A DNA stretch of 64,000 nucleotides, taken from the NCBI GenBank assembly GCA_963575745.1, contig CAUYUJ010018727.1:95001-159000 (forward strand), in the 5' to 3' direction. The notes under the pieces are model-generated. The model saw only the letters and a program-made list of their open reading frames with translations, made no database searches and was not told the origin of the DNA. Origin of the DNA: Prorocentrum cordatum (Eukaryota > Sar > Dinophyceae > Prorocentrales > Prorocentraceae). Made by a program: the position numbers and the translations under genes. This document shows positions 59,132-64,000 of the stretch, piece by piece; within the stretch, counting starts at the first letter, position 1; every line of letters starts with the position of its first letter.

Positions 59132-59339
59132 TTCGCTTGTTCTCTGATGTCGGAGACGCCCACGGCGAAACACCGCCGCCCCCTGCCTGTTGGAATCGCC
59201 CCTGTGGCCGAGCGTTGTGGCAAGAGCTCTGCCAGGCTATCGGACCATGTGTTCTCCCAGCCGTTGTCGAAACCAGTAGGGGAACACGCGGGGGAGGATG
59301 GCGGGGAACATCAGGAGAAGGAAGAAAAGGAGGGTGCAT

Positions 59340-60480
59340 GTTGGGAGCCTCTGGGGGCACCCTTGGGGCCTCCTGGAAGCTTCCTGGGAGCCTCTTGGAT
59401 GCATCTTGGGGGCCTCCTCGGGCGTCTTGGGGGCCTTGGGGAGCTTCTCGGAGTTCTCTTTGGCCGTCTTAGGGCATTCCTGGCTCGTCTCACGCCGTCG
59501 GAAGCCGTATTGAGGGCCTCTCTGGGCCGACTTGGGGCCCTCTTGAGGAGCTCCAGGGTCGTCATGGACGTGTTGGAGGTCTCTGGGGTCATCTTGGGGC
59601 CCTCTTTGGGCCGTCTTGGGGCCGTCTTGGGCCGTTCTGGTGCCATTTTGGAGGTCTCTTTGACGATCTTGGGGCGATCTATGGGGGCTCTTGGGCAGTC
59701 TCGGGCTGCCAGAAGGCCGAAAATAAGCAAATGTCCGAATCCTTCAAAAACCTATGGGAAATAACGTAGTTAGGCCTGTTCGGGCCTTCTGGAGGCTTTC
59801 TGGGGAGCCTCTGGGGCCGTCTTAGAGAACTCTTGGGAGCCTCTTGGGCCGTCTTGGGCCATCTTCGAACCATCTTGGGCCGTCTTGCTGGTCTCCTGGC
59901 CCGTCCGACGCCGTCGGAAGTCGTATTGGGGGCCTCTCCGGGCCCTTGGGGCCCTCTGGGGGTGCTCCATGGCCGTCTTGGAGGCCATCTTGGGCGTCTT
60001 CGAGGCCTCTTGTGCCGCCTTAGGGCCATCTTGGAGGCTTCTTGGGCGACCTTGGGGAGATCTTTGGAGACTCTTGGGTCGCCTCGGGCCGTCGGAAGGC
60101 AGAAAATGAGCAAATGCCAGAATCCGTCAAAAAGCAAAGGACAATCAATGATTGTGGTCTTTTCGGGCCATCCTGGAGGACCTCTTTGAGGCCTCTTGGG
60201 CCGTCTTGGAGGCCTCTTGGGGGCGTCTCGGAGCGTTTTGGGCCATCCTGGAGCCAGCTTGGGCAGTCTTGGCGGCTTCTTGGGCGGGCTTGGAGGTACA
60301 TTGGACCCTCTTGGGACGTCTTGGAGTCCATCTTTGACCTGGGGCGATCTTGCGAGCCATCTTGCCCTCGTGGAAGCCATCTTGAGCCGTTTCGGACACA
60401 TTTGTTCTGCACGTCGTGCTCGTTTCCTGTCCCTTCTGGATGGCCGGCGGGACGGGCCGAAGCCCCAGGGGAGAGTTCTT
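59340..60480 (+). repeat. Diffuse CTTGGGGCCGTC repeat
   Basis: Irregular repeats of TCTTGGGGCCGTCTTGG, GGAGGCCTCTTGGG and similar. Two longer sub-blocks (59440-59770 and 59870-60160) both end GCAGAAAATGAGCAAATG-like then AATCC-TCAAAAA, so a larger unit of ~400 bp may be present. Arg/Pro/Lys-rich minus frames here are not genes. Confidence 0.6.
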
Positions 60481-61199
60481 CTGGAAAAAACAAAAAACCG
60501 TAAGAAGTTCAGCACGCCAGGCACCCCTGTGATAAATCAACAGGGGGCGGCGGATCTAGTGGCCGTCGGCACATCCCGCCAAGGGGCCAGATCTCTATTC
60601 ATATCCCTTGCGCCTCAGGTTTCTTAGGAAGGTAACTCGAAGCTCAAAGACGCTTTGGGTATGGATGCAGAGCTTACCCGCAACGCGGAGGGTGTCGGAA
60701 GCCGATGTCGAGGGCGGTCCCCTGCTCCGGAGGGTTGGGGGGACGGACGCGAGCAGGCATGCTTCCGTCCTGCGGGGCGCCGGGTCTCGCACGCGACGCC
60801 CTGTCGTGCCTCGCGCGCCCAATCCCGCAGGACAACATGCGAGGAATGAGCCCTGGACAGCCACCTCCGCCTCAATGGGACCATCCCATGCATATGGGTG
60901 CCCTCGCACGCAGCACTCCCCTCCAAGCGCAGAATCCCCTCTGCCTCCTTCTTCCACTGGGGTCCTCCTCTTCCATCCACCAGGGTCCTCCTCCTCCCTT
61001 CCGTTCCCTCGCCCTCTTCTTCCGCCCCGTCTCTCCGTCTTCCCTTCTCGGTCCTCCATCACTCTTAATGGTTTGCGTATCCCCACCAGCCCATCCAGGA
61101 ACAGTTTGCGATCAGGGGTGCGTGGGAGCACGCAGTTGAACAAAGGTGGGGGAGCAGTCGTCCAGTCGAAGTTCGGGACCAGCCTGAGCAGACCCTGCT
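60481..61199. other. No confident gene
   Basis: Unique-looking sequence with overlapping open frames on both strands and no motifs. Confidence 0.35.
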
Positions 61200-61750
61200 T
61201 GCTTTGATCTTTCGATCTGGGAGCCTCCTGGCAGCTTGCTTGGGCAATCTTGGACCCATCTTGGAGCCCTTGGGACTATCCATGGGGCCCTCTTGAGGTC
61301 CTCTGGGTTGGGAGTCTCATTGGGGCCATCTTGGAGGACATCGATCAAAAGAAGGGGGGTCCCAGTTTAGCCTGGCCCCATCTGGAGGCCAAACAATTTC
61401 TGCTTGAGGCCCTCTTGGAGGGCTCTTGAGGCGCTCTTGGGGCCGTGTTTGTGCCTTCCTGCGCCTCTCTTAGGGCTCTCTTGGCTCATCGTGGAGGCAT
61501 TTGGATGCCGCAGAAGTCCACCAGAGTGCAGCAATCAGTTTGCTTCCCCAGGTTTTGGACGGATGTGGGCCTCGTGGGGCGGTGTTGTGAGGCTCCGTGT
61601 GAGTTTGGGACCTTCTTGGGGCGGTGTTAGGGCCTCCTCGAAGCATCTTGGAGGACTATTGGGCAGTCTTGGACACTACTGCGCCATACTGGATGCCAGC
61701 TCGAGCTATCTGGGGCCATTCGGGAGCCACGTTTGCCCAACGGCCTCCCA
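61200..61750 (+). repeat. Diffuse CTTGGGGCC repeat, second region
   Basis: Same low-complexity words as 59340-60480, more diverged. Confidence 0.45.
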
Positions 61751-61786
61751 ACGACGCTCCCTAGATTACACGATGCCTGAAGCACA

Positions 61787-61985
61787 AATGTTTGGTCTGA
61801 TGATTGTGGCTTTGGGCGAGGAGGGGGTCCTGAATCAGGGTTGCCCCTCGTGGGCATGTCGCAGTGCATCTTGGGGGGCACAACTGTTTGGTCTGATGAC
61901 TGTGGCGATGAGCGAGGAGGGGGTCCTCGATCAGGCTTGCCCCTCGTGGGCACGACGCAGTGCATCTCTGGGGGGGCGACCTCGG
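61787..61985 (+). repeat. Tandem duplication of ~100 bp
   Basis: Two copies of a unit with TGTTTGGTCTGATGA, TGTGGC, GCGAGGAGGGGGTCCT, ATCAGG-TTGCCCCTCGTG and GGGCA-G-CGCAGTGCATCT. Confidence 0.85.
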
Positions 61986-62104
61986 GCGCTCCCGGGGCCG
62001 CCGTGGCACGCCCCTGGGCTCTCCGTGGGGGGCCCTCTCGGGCCACGCCGAGCCAGAGCTCATCGGAAGCGAGCGGGCGGCGGGAGGGCACTCGTCTGTG
62101 GGGG

Positions 62105-62302
62105 AGAAACACACACACACATACACACACACAAAACAAAAACAACAACAAAACAAAAACAACAACAAAACACACATGTGGGAAATAAGCACAAAGTGGG
62201 AACAACCAACACACTGATCTGATGAAGGAAGTGGGGGGACAAAAACACTAAAAAACACTGTGGGGGAAAAACACACAAAAACACTGATCTGATGAAGGAG
62301 GC
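62105..62302 (+). repeat. A-rich tract with repeated ACTGATCTGATGAAGGA
   Basis: (AC)n then AAAACAACAACA words, with CACTGATCTGATGAAGGA at ~62213 and again at ~62282. Confidence 0.75.
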
Positions 62303-64000
62303 GTTGGAAGGAACGTGGCGCCTCGAGGGTGTTCCTGGGAGGGTGGCTCCGTGGCGAGTCGGTGCCGTCTTTTGGGGGGGGGGGGTCTTGGGGCCTGTGG
62401 GGGGCATCGTGGAGGCCATCTTGCGCCGTCCTGGGGTATCTTGGAGGCCTTCTCGGGCCCCCTGTTGCCATCACGAAGCCAGCTTAATTAGACTCTCCAA
62501 TCCGTCGCGGAGCGGCCCGGCCGGGTCCTTGAGAAAGGGGATGGGGAGAGGGGGTAAGCCCCTCCGCGTGGTGAAAAGGGGGGTTGGACGAGAAACCGCC
62601 TCAGACGATGTCAGCTCAGACGGCTGTGACTACGCGTGCCAAGCGGGCGCGAGCATGGTTGAAGGCGGGCTGAATCGACCCATCCGCGTCCAACACATGC
62701 ACCATACTGGTGAGACACGGGTACCGTGTTGGCACCAATAACTTGTCGCGCACACACACACACACACACACACGCGATTGTTGGCGCCACCAATTCACTG
62801 TTTCCTCTGCGGCCGCATATATAAGGCATTCGCCACAGCGCCACACTATTGTACACCCTCTGCCTACTCTCCATCTGCCTCTCGGCCTGGCTTTCTGCAC
62901 ATCCATTGCGGCTCCCCTGGCAGCTGCACCCCATGTTACGTTCCATGGTGTGAGGCATATGTGTTGCGCACATGTTCAGACACCATTGGGTGGACCCGTG
63001 CCGATTATCTGGCTGCCTCCGCCACTGCATCTCCATCGGCGTGCCCACGTATACCTTCTTACTTGTTTGACCCTGGTCTGAGAGAGTCCCTGCATCGTGG
63101 AGTTATAGCCTTTCTTAGCTTGCTGCATGTTTTACGCTTCCAAGCGATTGTGGCCGCGGTTCGGGGGGAGATGCGAATTGCCTAGGGCTGGCGCGCATGT
63201 GCAGCGGCATGACACGGATGCTGGGGACACGCACTATGAGCGGTTGTAGTGGTTGTCTTGTCGAGTCCGGGTGAAACACCCTGCACTTGTTCATAGAAGT
63301 GTTCTCTGCGCCGATGACCCTCAATCTCTCAGGCATGGTCTCACACTTCGAATTGTGACATCAGAATGGCGCGTTGCTCTGGGACTCTTTTGTGGGCCAG
63401 ATCCGGCGGGTGGGTTATTGTTCAGAAAACAAGGCGAGGGGGAAGAATGGGGCAGCGGTAGAGGTGCTGGAGCCACTGCATAGTTGCTTCGAGCCTCACT
63501 CTGCGAGTCTTGCTTGGGGTCAGGTCTGGCGGAGAGACACTACGACGAAAGCAAGACAAGAGAGATGACAGGGGGGATATGGGAAGATTCCGTAGACACG
63601 CCAAGGGCGACGTAGGCATCGGCGATGTAGGTTTCGGTATGGTGGGACCGCGTGGCTCGTGCCTTCCTGCACATCGCTGTGCCGTTCTCGTTCGATGCAT
63701 CCGCGTATCGGAGATGTAGCAGCGTGTGGCCCGTGGCTTCTGACCAGTTTGGTTCCCAGCACCACCGTTCGGCAAGACCGCCGTTCGCGTGGCCTTGGAG
63801 GTGGAGGAGGAGCAGCACGGGGCTGGACCTCGACGCTGTTTTGCTGGATTTCGGCTGCGTTTTGTTTTTCGTTTCGGGAGGGAGGTACAGGGAAACATGC
63901 AGAGCAAAACGAAACGCAGAACGAAAACAACACGAAAAACAACGTTTAGGTCCAGCCCTGGAGCAGCAGGTGGCTGAGAAGGCGGGCGGGGCCGCGGCGC
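62303..64000. other. No confident gene
   Basis: Mixed sequence with a (CA)n microsatellite at 62751-62773. Open frames at 62700-63180 and 63400-63950 on both strands carry no recognisable motifs. Confidence 0.4.

Noticed and set aside
59311-60524. Arg/Pro/Lys-rich minus-strand frames
   Set aside because: They are translations of the CTTGGGGCC low-complexity repeat with no stable domain.

Overview
The window is nuclear DNA of a dinoflagellate. The clearest evidence is a perfect 22-nt copy of the dinoflagellate spliced leader (DinoSL) at 13788-13809. Supporting signs are high GC content, sparse short exons, an apparent GC-AG intron, non-LTR (LINE-type) retrotransposons with RNase H domains, and very high repeat density. 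The species cannot be read from the sequence. Nothing indicates a bacterium, organelle or virus. No rRNA, tRNA, CRISPR array or bacterial operon was found.

Host genes are almost absent. Two plus-strand exons at about 4709-4812 and 24397-24490 join in frame across a 19.6-kb GC-AG intron. Together they encode the C-terminal lobe of a HECT E3 ubiquitin ligase, including the catalytic Cys region. Four further exon-like stretches (1716-1964, 26963-27110, 48957-49065, 56118-56250) are unidentified.

The HECT intron carries two nearly complete LINE elements on the plus strand. LINE-1 (7091-13226) has zinc-finger, coiled-coil, endonuclease, reverse transcriptase (RT) and RNase H domains and two frame changes. 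LINE-2 (13788-21841) begins exactly with DinoSL and has a coiled-coil ORF1 and a very long ORF2. Both lie between (TCC)n arrays, and both 3' arrays run into the same 21-bp sequence. A third, decayed LINE 3' half lies at 50890-53079. All three LINEs share a C-terminal paired-cysteine module after RNase H.

Most of 22-64 kb is repeats. There are more than twenty (TCC/GGA)n tracts, several MITE-like families with terminal inverted repeats (one nested in another at a TA), and a foldback structure at 42.05-43.11 kb. Tandem satellites lie at 37.3-39.7 kb. A composite repeat is present four times (28.6, 43.7, 49.4 and 53.2 kb, in both orientations). It consists of a conserved 5' module, a pyrimidine tract, an array of ~87-bp satellite units and a conserved 3' module. 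It matches no family I can name and is the best candidate for an undescribed element, along with the spliced-leader-headed, TCC-flanked LINEs.

Most long open frames in this window are translations of triplet microsatellites (poly-Ser/Leu/Pro/Glu/Arg) or satellites and were not annotated as genes.
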